From Turicibacter sp. TJ11 (GTDB lineage: Bacteria; Bacillota_I; Bacilli_A; MOL361; Turicibacteraceae), in assembly GCF_021497505.1 (NCBI RefSeq), contig NZ_CP069349.1, positions 1,955,001 to 2,019,000 of the forward strand: a stretch of 64,000 bases of DNA, read 5' to 3'. The translations under genes were made by a program, and so were the position numbers. Below, in pieces: positions 38,277-47,017 of this stretch. Each line of letters starts with the position of its first letter. Positions within the stretch are counted from its first letter, which is position 1. The notes beneath the pieces are model-generated. The model saw nothing but the letters and a program-made list of their open reading frames with translations. It was not told the origin of the DNA and searched no databases.

Positions 38277-39086
38277 ATGAGCTATAAAATGATTGTTTTA
38301 GATTTAGATGGGACTTTAATGTCATCTAAAAACGAAATCTTACCGAAAACAAAGGAAGCTTTATTTAAGGCTCAAGAAAATGGTGTCATGATTGTTTTAG
38401 CCTCTGGTCGCCCAACTTACGGAATGATTAAAGCGGCTAAAGAATTACGTTTAGATGAATATAAAGGTTATATTTTATCTTATAATGGGGGACGTATTAT
38501 TTCTGTTCAAACCAATGAAATGATTTACGATGACTCTTTAACACCAGAAATTTGCCATGAATTATACGATTTATCACGTGAAATGAATGTAAATATTATG
38601 GCTTATGAAGATGAGGCGATTATTACAGCTGATGATGATGAATACATTCAAAAAGAAGCAACGATTAACGGAATGCCAATTAATCGAGTTGAAAGCTTTA
38701 AAGATTCAGTGACATTTAACTCAGTGAAATGTTTATGTACAGCAGAGCCTGAGTATTTAGCTCAAGTTGAAATTAAAATGAAAGAACGATTAGGTGATCG
38801 CTTAAGCATTACTCGTTCGCTTCCATTTTTCTTAGAATTTATGCCACAAAATATTAATAAGGCCTACTCTTTACATAAATTATTAGATCACTTAAATCTA
38901 GATCGATCTCAATTAATTGCTTGTGGTGATGGCTATAACGACTTACCAATGATTGAATTTGCTGGTCTTGGCGTTGCGATGGGAAATGCAGTAGACGAAG
39001 TAAAAGCCGCTGCAAACTATGTGACAGCAACTAATGACGAAGATGGAATTGCACAAGTCATTGAAAAGTTTATTTTTAATTGTTAA
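38277..39086 (+). CDS. Cof-type HAD-superfamily phosphatase
   Basis: HAD type-IIB sugar-phosphatase family. Motif I IVLDLDGTLMSSKNE with nucleophile Asp, motif II LASGRPTYGM, the C2B cap between about residues 85 and 190, a conserved Lys in NINKAYSLHKLL, and motif III/IV IACGDGYNDLPMIEFAGLGVAMGNA (quoted in part as GDGYNDLPMI). 269 residues. AGAGGAG precedes the ATG. Such enzymes act on sugar phosphates or FMN; the substrate is not evident. Confidence 0.93.
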   Translation: MSYKMIVLDLDGTLMSSKNEILPKTKEALFKAQENGVMIVLASGRPTYGMIKAAKELRLDEYKGYILSYNGGRIISVQTNEMIYDDSLTPEICHELYDLSREMNVNIMAYEDEAIITADDDEYIQKEATINGMPINRVESFKDSVTFNSVKCLCTAEPEYLAQVEIKMKERLGDRLSITRSLPFFLEFMPQNINKAYSLHKLLDHLNLDRSQLIACGDGYNDLPMIEFAGLGVAMGNAVDEVKAAANYVTATNDEDGIAQVIEKFIFNC

Positions 39087-39224
39087 GATAACCTTTTGGT
39101 TATCTTTTTTTCTTATCTTTATCCTCACTCTAAAATAAGATAAAATCTCTGTTTTTTACACTCTTGTTCAAATTCATAGACGTGTTAGAATAAGCTTGTA
39201 ATACTTATTTCAGGGGGGATTTAA

Positions 39225-39767
39225 TTGAGTAATTTAAAAGGTTCTAAAACAGAACAAAACTTATTAGCTGCTTTTGCAGGAGAATCAATGGCACGTAACA
39301 AATATACATTTTATGCCCAAAAAGCAAAAGAAGAAGGATATGAACAAATTGGTGATATCTTTTTAGAAACAGCACACAACGAAAGACAACATGCAAAATT
39401 ATGGTTTAGTTTATTACACGAAAATCAAATTCCTGATACGATGACTAATTTACGTGATGCAGCAGCAGGTGAGCATGATGAGTGGACTGATATGTATGCT
39501 AACTTTGCAGAAGTTGCACGCGAAGAAGGATTTAATCGAATTGCAGCTTTATTCGATATGGTTGGAAAAATTGAAAAACATCATGAAGAACGTTATTTAA
39601 AATTAGTTCAAAACATCGAAGAAGGAATCGTATTTGAACGCGGGGACGAAGTCGCTTGGGTTTGCCAAGAGTGTGGACATATTCACTATGGTAAAAAAGC
39701 ACCTAAAGTATGTCCAGTTTGTTCATACGATCAATCTCATTTTGAAATTCGCGTAGAAAATTATTAA
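39225..39767 (+). CDS. Rubrerythrin
   Basis: Peroxide-reducing non-heme iron protein of anaerobes and microaerophiles. The N-terminal four-helix bundle has the di-iron ligands: AFAGESMARNKY (Glu), ETAHNERQHAKLW (ExxH), an additional Glu in AREEGF and KIEKHHEERY (ExxH). The C-terminal rubredoxin-like domain has CQEC and CPVC pairs. 180 residues. The start is a TTG at 39225 behind AGGGGGG; no nearby in-frame ATG fits. A TTGTTC-N16-TAGAAT promoter lies near 39166-39193. Confidence 0.95.
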   Translation: MSNLKGSKTEQNLLAAFAGESMARNKYTFYAQKAKEEGYEQIGDIFLETAHNERQHAKLWFSLLHENQIPDTMTNLRDAAAGEHDEWTDMYANFAEVAREEGFNRIAALFDMVGKIEKHHEERYLKLVQNIEEGIVFERGDEVAWVCQECGHIHYGKKAPKVCPVCSYDQSHFEIRVENY

Positions 39768-39815
39768 AAACTGTGGATAACTACCACAAGTAGTTATCCA
39801 CAGTTTTTCTTTTTC
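39767..39815 (+). terminator. Rubrerythrin terminator
   Basis: Seventeen-pair stem AAACTGTGGATAACTAC mirrored after a 5-base loop, then T-rich sequence. Confidence 0.93.
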
Positions 39816-39828
39816 GTTTGATCAACAT

Positions 39829-39862
39829 AAAAAAATAGCGTCCAAAAAGGGACGCTATTTTT
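39829..39862 (-). terminator. pflA terminator
   Basis: AAAAATAGCGTCC(C)/GGACGCTATTTTTTT stem just beyond the pflA stop. Confidence 0.9.
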
Positions 39863-39864
39863 CA

Positions 39865-40596
39865 TTATAAAGCTTTACCTAAAATTTCTTCAGCATGCTT
39901 AACAAGTTCATCGCTTGGTGGGAGTTGTCCGTTTAATGGATAATCATATCCTAGTTGCTTCCACTTGTATTCACCCATGCTGTGATATGGTAGAACTTCG
40001 ATTTTTTCAACTGTTTTCAGAGTTTTAATGTATTCGGCAGTTTTTTGTAGATCATCTTCATCATCTGTTAGTCCTGGTACTAGAACTCGACGAATCCACA
40101 TTGGGACACCTGCATCAGAAACTAAATGACCAAATTCCAAGATATGTGCGTTATCTTTTCCTGTTAATTGTTTATGCTTATCAGCATCAAACATTTTAAT
40201 ATCGAGCATTAGCATGTCAGTGACAGCTAATAGCTCTTTTAATTGATTTTTGCGTTCTTCAGTATTGAACTTCAGATCACCAGAAGTATCGATGTTAGTA
40301 TGAATGCCATGCTTTTTACACTCTTTAAATAGTTCCGTCACGAACTCCATTTGTAATAAAGGTTCTCCACCACTGACTGTAATTCCTCCACCAGAGGCTT
40401 CAAAGAATTCTTTATATTTGATTAATTCTGAAACAATTTCAGAAACTTCTGTCACTTTTCCTTCTTTCATTTTCCATGAGTCAGGATTATGGCAATATGC
40501 GCATCGAAGTCCGCATCCTTGTACAAAGACAATAAATCTAAGTCCTGGGCCATCAACTGTTCCAAAAGATTCTACTGAGTGTATATATCCATTCAT
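39865..40596 (-). CDS. pflA: Pyruvate formate-lyase-activating enzyme
   Basis: Radical-SAM enzyme that installs the glycyl radical on PflB. CGLRCAYCHNPDSW near residue 30 is the CxxxCxxC 4Fe-4S motif; TVSGGEPLLQ is the GGE box; VLPYHSMGEYKW and the absence of extra ferredoxin clusters match PflA rather than other activases. 243 residues from the ATG at 40596, preceded by AAGGTGAT; a GTG three codons upstream lies in that site. It starts 31 bases after the pflB stop and so belongs to the pflB-pflA operon. Confidence 0.97.
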   Translation of the reverse strand: MNGYIHSVESFGTVDGPGLRFIVFVQGCGLRCAYCHNPDSWKMKEGKVTEVSEIVSELIKYKEFFEASGGGITVSGGEPLLQMEFVTELFKECKKHGIHTNIDTSGDLKFNTEERKNQLKELLAVTDMLMLDIKMFDADKHKQLTGKDNAHILEFGHLVSDAGVPMWIRRVLVPGLTDDEDDLQKTAEYIKTLKTVEKIEVLPYHSMGEYKWKQLGYDYPLNGQLPPSDELVKHAEEILGKAL

Positions 40597-40627
40597 ACTA
40601 ATCACCTTATCTTCTCATATTAACCAA

Positions 40628-42853
40628 TTACATTTTTTCGTGCATTGTACGGCTAATTACATCTAATTGTTGAGCACGTGTTAATTTAATGAAGTTTACA
40701 GCGTAACCAGATACACGAATTGTTAATTGTGGGTATTTTTCTGGGTGCTCCATTGCATCTAATAAAGTATCGCGGTTAAATACGTTGATATTTAAGTGAT
40801 GTCCTTTTTTAGCAACATAAGCATCCATGATTGCTACTAAGTTTTTATTACGTTCTTCATCTGTACGTCCTAATGATTTAGGTACTAATGAGAATGTATT
40901 TGAGATACCATCTTGTGCAGATTCAAATGGTAATTTCGCTACTGATGACATTGAAGCGATTGCTCCATGTGAATCACGTCCGTGCATTGGGTTTGCACCT
41001 GGTGCGAATGGCTCACCTGCTTTACGACCACATGGTGTTGTTCCTGTTTTCTTACCGTATACAACGTTTGATGTGATAGTTAAGATAGATTGAGTTTGTA
41101 ATTTTGCACGGTATGGTTTGTGTTTACGGATTTTTGTCATGAATGATGACATAACGTCTACTGCAATTTGGTCTACGCGATCATCGTTGTTTCCGTATTT
41201 AGGGAAGTCTCCTTCAACTTCGAAGTCAACTGCAATACCGAATTCGTCACGAATTGGTTTAACTTTAGCATATTTAATCGCTGATAATGAATCGGCTACT
41301 ACTGATAATCCAGCGATACCAGTTGCTGAAACGCGTTCTGCATCAGTATCATGTAATGCCATTTCAATACGCTCATAGCTATATTTGTCATGCATGTAAT
41401 GGATGATATTTAATGTATTAACATATAAGTCTGCTAACCATTCCATTACTTCATCGTAACGTTCCATGACTTTGTTGTAATCTAATACTTCATCAGTAAT
41501 TGGTGCCCAGTGTGGTCCAACTTGTACTTTAGATTTTTCATCTTTACCACCGTTGATTGCATATAATAATGCTTTTGCTAAGTTAGCACGTGCACCGAAG
41601 AATTGTAATTGTTTACCAACTTTCATTGGTGATACACAACATGCGATTGCATAGTCATCACCATAGATTGGACGCATGATGTCATCATTTTCATACTGAA
41701 TAGCTGATGTTTTGATTGACATTTTTGCACAGTATTCTTTGAATCCTTGAGGTAATTTTGTTGACCATAATACTGTTAAGTTTGGTTCTGGAGCTGGTCC
41801 TAAGTTATCTAATGTGTGTAAAACACGGAATGAGTTTTTAGTTACTAATGGGAATCCATCAGTTGACATACCAGCGATTGATTCAGTTACCCAAGTTGGA
41901 TCTCCTGAGAATAATTCATTGTAATCTGGTGTACGAGAGAATTTAACTAAACGTAATTTCATTACGAAGTGGTCCATGATCTCTTGTGCTTCTTCTTCAG
42001 TAATAACACCATTTTGTAAGTCACGTTCAATATAGATATCTAAGAATGTTGACGTACGTCCTAAAGACATCGCAGCACCGTTTTGCTCTTTGATTGCTGC
42101 TAAGTATCCAAAGTATAACCATTGAACAGCTTCTTTAGCAGTTGTTGCAGGTTTAGAAATATCGAAACCATGTTTTGCTGCCATTTGTTTTAATTCATTT
42201 AAAGCACGGTATTGCTCAGAAATTTCTTCGCGTAAACGAATGTTTTCTTCATCCATTACACGTGAAGTATTGTTATGATCTTTTAATTTTTCAGCCATTA
42301 AACGATCTACCCCGTATAAAGCCACACGACGGTAGTCACCGATAATACGTCCACGTCCGTAAGCATCTGGTAATCCTGTGATAACACCTGATTTACGAGC
42401 TGCACGAATTTCTGGCGTGTAAGCATCGAATACACCTTGGTTATGTGTTTTACGGTATTCAGTGAAGATATGAGATACTTCTGGATCTACATGGAATCCA
42501 TAAGATTCAGCTGCTTTTTCAGCCATACGAATTCCACCGAATGGTTGTAATGAACGTTTGAATGGTTTGTCAGTTTGGAAACCAACGATTTGTTCTAAAT
42601 CTTTGTTTAAGTATCCTGGTTCGTGAGAAGTAATTGTTGATACGATTTTTGTATCTAAGTCTAAAACTCCGCCAGCTTCACGCTCAGCTTTAGTTAACTC
42701 CATTACTTGCTCCCATAATTTTGTTGTTGCTTCAGTTGGTCCTGCTAAGAAAGAGTCGTCTCCTTCGTAAACAGTGATGTTTTGATTAATGAAATCGCGC
42801 ACATCGATTTTTTCTTGCCATTCTGTACCTTTAAAGCCTTGCCAAGCTTCCAT
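40628..42853 (-). CDS. pflB: Formate C-acetyltransferase (pyruvate formate-lyase)
   Basis: Anaerobic cleavage of pyruvate with CoA to acetyl-CoA and formate. 741 residues. The catalytic Cys pair is in [12 protein letters not shown] near residue 408, and the radical Gly is in [10 protein letters not shown] near 718. Other PFL landmarks are [28 protein letters not shown] and [24 protein letters not shown] precedes the ATG. Codon usage is that of a highly expressed gene. Formate can feed Fhs and acetyl-CoA can feed Pta, both encoded in this window. Confidence 0.98.
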   Translation of the reverse strand: MEAWQGFKGTEWQEKIDVRDFINQNITVYEGDDSFLAGPTEATTKLWEQVMELTKAEREAGGVLDLDTKIVSTITSHEPGYLNKDLEQIVGFQTDKPFKRSLQPFGGIRMAEKAAESYGFHVDPEVSHIFTEYRKTHNQGVFDAYTPEIRAARKSGVITGLPDAYGRGRIIGDYRRVALYGVDRLMAEKLKDHNNTSRVMDEENIRLREEISEQYRALNELKQMAAKHGFDISKPATTAKEAVQWLYFGYLAAIKEQNGAAMSLGRTSTFLDIYIERDLQNGVITEEEAQEIMDHFVMKLRLVKFSRTPDYNELFSGDPTWVTESIAGMSTDGFPLVTKNSFRVLHTLDNLGPAPEPNLTVLWSTKLPQGFKEYCAKMSIKTSAIQYENDDIMRPIYGDDYAIACCVSPMKVGKQLQFFGARANLAKALLYAINGGKDEKSKVQVGPHWAPITDEVLDYNKVMERYDEVMEWLADLYVNTLNIIHYMHDKYSYERIEMALHDTDAERVSATGIAGLSVVADSLSAIKYAKVKPIRDEFGIAVDFEVEGDFPKYGNNDDRVDQIAVDVMSSFMTKIRKHKPYRAKLQTQSILTITSNVVYGKKTGTTPCGRKAGEPFAPGANPMHGRDSHGAIASMSSVAKLPFESAQDGISNTFSLVPKSLGRTDEERNKNLVAIMDAYVAKKGHHLNINVFNRDTLLDAMEHPEKYPQLTIRVSGYAVNFIKLTRAQQLDVISRTMHEKM

Positions 42854-42917
42854 GATAGTTCCTCCTTATAGTTCTTTAAGAACCTCTCTGAAATTTTAAT
42901 CCCATTACAAAATTAAT

Positions 42918-42954
42918 TTTATAACAGAATTCTAAATATTGTAAAGGGTTTACA
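42918..42954 (-). promoter_or_regulatory. pflB promoter with overlapping palindrome
   Basis: Minus-strand TTTACA, 16-base spacer, TATAAA. The -35 is one half of a 15-bp palindrome TGTAAACCCTTTACA (42940-42954), well placed for a repressor. It resembles but does not fit the CcpA cre site, which has a CG centre and is one base shorter. Confidence 0.6.
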
Positions 42955-42956
42955 CT

Positions 42957-43002
42957 ATACGCATATAACATTTAGTAACTCCCCCTAAACGTTATAACGT
43001 AT
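42957..43002. repeat. Long inverted repeat upstream of the pflB promoter
   Basis: Arms of 18-19 bases (ATACGTTATAACGTTTAG and CTAAATGTTATATGCGTAT on the minus strand) around a GGGGAGTTA loop, with one G-U-type mismatch and a small bulge. One arm contains the perfect palindrome ACGTTATAACGT. Directly upstream of the -35. The remaining spacer to mntP (43003-43110) shows nothing else. Confidence 0.6.
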
Positions 43003-43110
43003 ATATCTTTTACAGTTATTATTATATTTCCACCATTGGAAAAAATCAACTTATATACTCTAGTTTTTTAAAAAATATTTTTAAAAATGGGTATAATATT
43101 AATTTATACT

Positions 43111-43153
43111 AAAAAATCCTCTTTTTAGTCATCATATTTTCTATTAAGAGGAT
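43111..43153 (-). terminator. mntP terminator
   Basis: ATCCTCTT/AAGAGGAT stem with a long loop, then TTTTT on the minus strand. Confidence 0.65.
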
Positions 43154-43179
43154 CCTAAAATAACCTCTAATTTTATCTT

Positions 43180-43749
43180 TTAAAAAAACAACGTATCTAT
43201 TCCTAATAAAATAATAATAATCCCACCAAAAATAGTGGCCTTATTTCCAATGAGATGACCTAATTTTTTACCAAAAGATGATCCTATATAAGAAAGCATA
43301 AAGGCTACACCGGAAACTAAGATCGTGGCTAATATTAATTCATTATACATTAACCCATAGGTAATTCCCGCTGCTAAAGCATCTATGCTCGTTGCAATTC
43401 CAAACATAGCTAACAACTTAAAGGATAAATCTTTTCTTTTATTTTTTTCAACTTCTTCACATAATTCAGGTTCTCCAAATGACTCTTTTAACATTCTTAC
43501 ACCTAATATGACTAAGATCACTCCTGCAATTAATCGATTATAGGCTGTCACTTGACCACTAACAAATTTTAATGACACAATTCCTAAAATAAATAAAAGA
43601 CCTTGGAAAAATCCAAAACTCAACGATACTTTTAGACATTCCCTAATTCTATTTGCTGATCCATTCATCCCCAGTGTAATAGCAACAGCAAAAGCATCCA
43701 TAGCTAAAGCAACAGACATTACCATAATAACTACCAAATAATCCTTCAA
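43180..43749 (-). CDS. mntP: Manganese efflux pump MntP-like protein
   Basis: Small membrane exporter with six predicted helices made of two related halves. Each half has the family Asp motif: SVALAMDAFAVAITLGM near residue 16 and GIATSIDALAAGITYGL near 117. A charged loop (EEVEKNKRKD) separates them. 189 residues. The start is a TTG at 43749 with AGGTGATGATCG upstream. Mn export is inferred from the E. coli family member. I saw no yybP-ykoY manganese riboswitch in front of it. It is divergent from the metNIQ transcription unit. Confidence 0.88.
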   Translation of the reverse strand: MKDYLVVIMVMSVALAMDAFAVAITLGMNGSANRIRECLKVSLSFGFFQGLLFILGIVSLKFVSGQVTAYNRLIAGVILVILGVRMLKESFGEPELCEEVEKNKRKDLSFKLLAMFGIATSIDALAAGITYGLMYNELILATILVSGVAFMLSYIGSSFGKKLGHLIGNKATIFGGIIIILLGIDTLFF

Positions 43750-43887
43750 CGATCATCACCTCTATTTTATATTTCTATTAACTTTACATCTTATCTTGCT
43801 TGAGATGAAGATATGATTAAAAAGTTTCCTACTCTTTCGATGTCTATCGATGACTTTCACGTTTTTGTCTCTTTCTTTAAAAAATAA

Positions 43888-43915
43888 TTGACTTTCCAAC
43901 AAATGGTATTATAAT
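43888..43915 (+). promoter_or_regulatory. Promoter of the SAM riboswitch-metNIQ unit
   Basis: TTGACT, 16-base spacer, TATAAT, about 30 bases before the aptamer. Confidence 0.8.
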
Positions 43916-43953
43916 AGTTAATAAGATTTAAAATTTCATATATTTTCATAAAA

Positions 43954-44052
43954 CTCTTATCAAGAGCGGCGGAGGGACAGGCCCTACGATGCCCGGCAAC
44001 CAATCATATGATATGGTGCTAATTCCTGCAGATATTATCTGAAAGATGAGAG
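43954..44052 (+). promoter_or_regulatory. SAM-I (S-box) riboswitch aptamer
   Basis: Clear S-box sequence: P1 CTCTTATC/GATGAGAG, AAGAGCGGCGGAGGGA, GGCCCTACGATGCCCGGCAACC (quoted in part as GCCCGGCAACC) with the kink-turn and pseudoknot elements, TGGTGCTAATTCCTGCAG and GAAAGATGAGAG. Known S-box switches end transcription when SAM is plentiful. It controls metNIQ. Confidence 0.97.
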
Positions 44053-44084
44053 AAAGTGTTAAATTACATCCTTTTATGTAATAG

Positions 44085-44117
44085 ACCTTTCTGTTGATCT
44101 AAGCAGAAAGGTTTTTT
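44085..44117 (+). terminator. S-box terminator
   Basis: ACCTTTCTG/CAGAAAGGT stem and T6 between the aptamer and metN. A small ATTACAT/ATGTAAT hairpin lies in between. Confidence 0.92.
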
Positions 44118-44167
44118 ATTTCATGAAAGAAACTAGGGGAGATAACTGGGAGAAAGGGGAGAAGTTT

Positions 44168-45181
44168 ATGATTGTTCTTAATCAAATCAAAAAGATATTT
44201 AATACCGATTCTGGTCCTGTTACTGCTGTTAATTCTATTGATTTATCCATTAGACAAGGAGAGATTTTTGGGATTATTGGTTACAGTGGCGCAGGAAAGA
44301 GCACGCTCATTCGTATGTTGAACTTATTAGAGCGTCCTACAGAAGGATCAGTCGTCGTGAATGGAAAAGACTTAACTAAAATTTCTGCTAAAGAGTTACG
44401 CCTTACTAGGCAACAAATTGGAATGGTTTTTCAACATTTTAATTTACTTTGGTCACGTACAGTATTTGAAAATATCGCCTTCTCACTTGAAATTGCTGGC
44501 GTTAAAAAAGACAAGATTCAGTCGCGTGTACTTGAACTAATCGATTTAGTCGGACTAAAGGGAAAAGAAAATAACTATCCCTCTCAATTAAGTGGAGGCC
44601 AAAAACAGCGTGTTGGAATTGCTCGTGCTTTAGCTAACAATCCTAAAGTTTTGCTTTGTGATGAAGCAACTTCAGCACTTGATCCTCAAACAACGGATGA
44701 AATTTTAGACTTACTCGTTGAAATTAATCGAAAATATCACTTAACCGTTGTTCTTATTACTCATGAAATGCACGTCATTCAAAAAATTTGTCATCATGTG
44801 GCTATTATGGAAAACGGATCAATTATTGAAAAAGGTGATGTATTAAGTGTTTTTAATAACCCTAAACATCTAGTCACTCAACGATTTGTTAAGCAAGTCG
44901 TTAGTGAATCGGAATCTTATGAACTAGTTGAAGAGCTTTTAACTAACTACCCAGAGGGAAAAGTAGTGTTATTAAAATACTTAAAGGAAAAAGCAGCTCA
45001 ACCCTTTATTACAAATGTCATTCGAAACTATCAAGTCGAGATCAATATTATTCAAGGAAAAGTTGTTCAGACTCAAGAAGGTGGTTATGGCTCACTTTAT
45101 GTTCAATTCCTTGGTCAAGAAATCACTCCTGCTATCAACTACTTAAAAGAAGCTGGAGTAGAAATTGAGGTGATTTCCTAA
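44168..45181 (+). CDS. metN: Methionine ABC transporter ATP-binding protein
   Basis: ATPase of the D/L-methionine importer. Walker A GYSGAGKSTLI near residue 37, Q-loop MVFQHFNLLWSRTV, signature LSGGQKQRVGIARAL, Walker B VLLCDEATSALDP, and a C-terminal NIL/ACT-like domain (about 270-337) that in characterised MetN binds methionine for trans-inhibition. 337 residues from the ATG at 44168 with GGGGAGAAG upstream. An earlier in-frame ATG at 44123 lies at the riboswitch terminator and has no ribosome site. Stop overlaps the metI start. Confidence 0.97.
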   Translation: MIVLNQIKKIFNTDSGPVTAVNSIDLSIRQGEIFGIIGYSGAGKSTLIRMLNLLERPTEGSVVVNGKDLTKISAKELRLTRQQIGMVFQHFNLLWSRTVFENIAFSLEIAGVKKDKIQSRVLELIDLVGLKGKENNYPSQLSGGQKQRVGIARALANNPKVLLCDEATSALDPQTTDEILDLLVEINRKYHLTVVLITHEMHVIQKICHHVAIMENGSIIEKGDVLSVFNNPKHLVTQRFVKQVVSESESYELVEELLTNYPEGKVVLLKYLKEKAAQPFITNVIRNYQVEINIIQGKVVQTQEGGYGSLYVQFLGQEITPAINYLKEAGVEIEVIS

Positions 45182-45849
45182 TGTTTGTATCATTAATACC
45201 TAATGTCAGATGGGATAAGATGTTAGAGGCTACAACCGAAACGCTTTATATGACAGCTATCTCAAGTTTCTTTGTCTTTATTTTAGGATTAATCCTTGGT
45301 TTAATTTTATTTTTAACTTCTAAAAATCAGTTACTAGAAAATAGATGGATTAATAGCTTTTTATCAGCCATTGTTAATATCTTTCGCTCAATTCCATTTG
45401 TCATCTTAATTATCCTTTTATTAAACGTGACAAAATTTCTAGTGGGCACCATCCTCGGCCCTAATGCAGCCTTACCGGCATTAATTATCAGTGCGGCCCC
45501 TTTTTATGGGCGATTAGTCGAAATCGCACTTCGAGAAATTGACAAAGGAGTTATTGAAGCTTCTGTCGCTATGGGAGCCTCACTTTGGACCATTATTCTA
45601 AAAGTCTTAATACCAGAAAGTTTACCGGCCCTAGTTTCAGGTATTACAGTCACCACGATTTCATTGGTTAGTTATACAACAATGGCCGGCGTCATCGGAG
45701 CAGGAGGACTTGGAAATCTCGCCTATCTAGATGGCTTTCAGCGTCAACGCTTTGACGTCGTCTTTGTCGCAACCGTTATTATCTTAATTTTAGTTTTTAT
45801 TCTTCAATTTATTGGTGATACCCTCACTAAAAAGATTGATCGAAGATAG
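45181..45849 (+). CDS. metI: Methionine ABC transporter permease
   Basis: Inner-membrane permease with five predicted helices. The EAA-type coupling loop is EIDKGVIEASVAMGASLWTII near residues 119-139, preceded by AAPFYGRLVEIALRE. SLVSYTTMAGVIGAGGLGNLA is the MetI C-terminal signature. 222 residues. TAATG overlap with metN implies translational coupling. Works with MetN and the lipoprotein MetQ. Confidence 0.97.
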   Translation: MFVSLIPNVRWDKMLEATTETLYMTAISSFFVFILGLILGLILFLTSKNQLLENRWINSFLSAIVNIFRSIPFVILIILLLNVTKFLVGTILGPNAALPALIISAAPFYGRLVEIALREIDKGVIEASVAMGASLWTIILKVLIPESLPALVSGITVTTISLVSYTTMAGVIGAGGLGNLAYLDGFQRQRFDVVFVATVIILILVFILQFIGDTLTKKIDRR

Positions 45850-45943
45850 TTATTTATCTAGTTAAATCCTTAATCATTGATTAAGATTTATATCATAAAT
45901 TCGTGAGAGAAAACGAATAAGAAATTATAGGGGGAATTTAAGT

Positions 45944-46756
45944 ATGAAAAAATTATCATTAGGTTTATTAAGTTTAATCACCATTTTCTCTTTAGTTGGA
46001 TGTAACAGCTCAGATGAAAGTGAAACAGTGTTAAAGATTGGGGCAACTGCTGTTCCTCATGCGGAAATTTTAGAACAAGCAAAACCAATCCTTGAAGAGA
46101 AAGGAATTAAACTTGAAATTACCGTTTTCCAAGATTATGTTATGCCAAATACGAGTGTTGAAGAAGGTGAATTAGATGCCAATTACTTTCAACACATTCC
46201 TTATTTAGAAGGATTTAATCAAGATCAACAAACACATCTTGTTAATGCTGGGGGCGTTCACATCGAACCCATTGGGATTTATTCAAAAAATTATCAATCA
46301 TTAGATGAGTTACCAGATGGAGCAACTGTTATCATGAGTAATTCAGTCTCTGATCATGGGCGTATGCTGACGCTATTACAAAAAGAAGGTTTAATTAAAT
46401 TAAATCCAGATGTGATTGCCGATCAATCAACCGTTGATGATATTATAGAAAACCCTAAAAATTTAAAGTTTAAAACAGACATTGATGCTGGAATGTTAGT
46501 CACTGTGTATGAACAAAACGAAGGAGATGCTGTTTTAATTAATACTAACTATGCCTTAGACGGTGGTCTAGATCCAATGAAAGATGCGATTGCAATCGAA
46601 GACAGTGAGTCACCTTATGTCAATGTCGTGGCCGTTAAGAGTGGTAATGAAGACAGTGAGGCGATTAAAACATTAGTTGCCGTCTTACAATCAGAAAAAA
46701 TTCAAAACTTTATTAATGAAACTTATCAAGGAGCCGTTGTTCCTGTCTCAGAATAA
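45944..46756 (+). CDS. metQ: Methionine-binding lipoprotein
   Basis: Extracellular substrate-binding lipoprotein of the NlpA family. Signal peptide with lipobox SLVGC (lipidated Cys at residue 20), then LKIGATAVPHAEILEQAKP, ELDANYFQHIPYLEGFN and AIEDSESPYVNVVAVKSG, all typical of MetQ. 270 residues. AGGGGGG precedes the ATG. A 94-base gap separates it from metI, with no terminator, so it is read with metNI under the S-box. Confidence 0.97.
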   Translation: MKKLSLGLLSLITIFSLVGCNSSDESETVLKIGATAVPHAEILEQAKPILEEKGIKLEITVFQDYVMPNTSVEEGELDANYFQHIPYLEGFNQDQQTHLVNAGGVHIEPIGIYSKNYQSLDELPDGATVIMSNSVSDHGRMLTLLQKEGLIKLNPDVIADQSTVDDIIENPKNLKFKTDIDAGMLVTVYEQNEGDAVLINTNYALDGGLDPMKDAIAIEDSESPYVNVVAVKSGNEDSEAIKTLVAVLQSEKIQNFINETYQGAVVPVSE

Positions 46757-46761
46757 TTAAC

Positions 46762-46794
46762 TAAAAAGCATTCAAGTCTCTTGAATGCTTTTTT
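46762..46794 (+). terminator. metQ terminator
   Basis: AAAAAGCATTCAAG/CTTGAATGCTTTTTT stem after the stop. The next 220 bases before pepA hold only an extended -10 promoter (TGTGCTATAATA near 46982). Confidence 0.9.
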
Positions 46795-47017
46795 ATGTCC
46801 TATTAAAAAACAATAAATTTGTTTAAGGAGAACGCCTATATACGTAAAAACAATGATCTTGGATTTAAAAGTGACATCAAACTCTTGATTTATGAACTTA
46901 TTAGCAGTCAAAAGCCAAACATTTTGTTACTTATTTAGATAAAAACTCTCAAGCTTTTTATTCCATTAATTACCTTTTTATGTGCTATAATATTAAAAAT
47001 AGGAAAGGGTGAGAATT

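Noticed and set aside
42940-42954. CcpA cre site at the pflB promoter
   Set aside because: The palindrome has a CCC centre and 15-bp symmetry; cre requires a central CG and 14-bp spacing.
43750-43887. Manganese (yybP-ykoY) riboswitch before mntP
   Set aside because: The conserved core of that class was not found in the short leader.
44123-44167. Fifteen-codon N-terminal extension of metN
   Set aside because: The earlier ATG lies right at the riboswitch terminator without a ribosome site; the ATG at 44168 has GGGGAGAAG.
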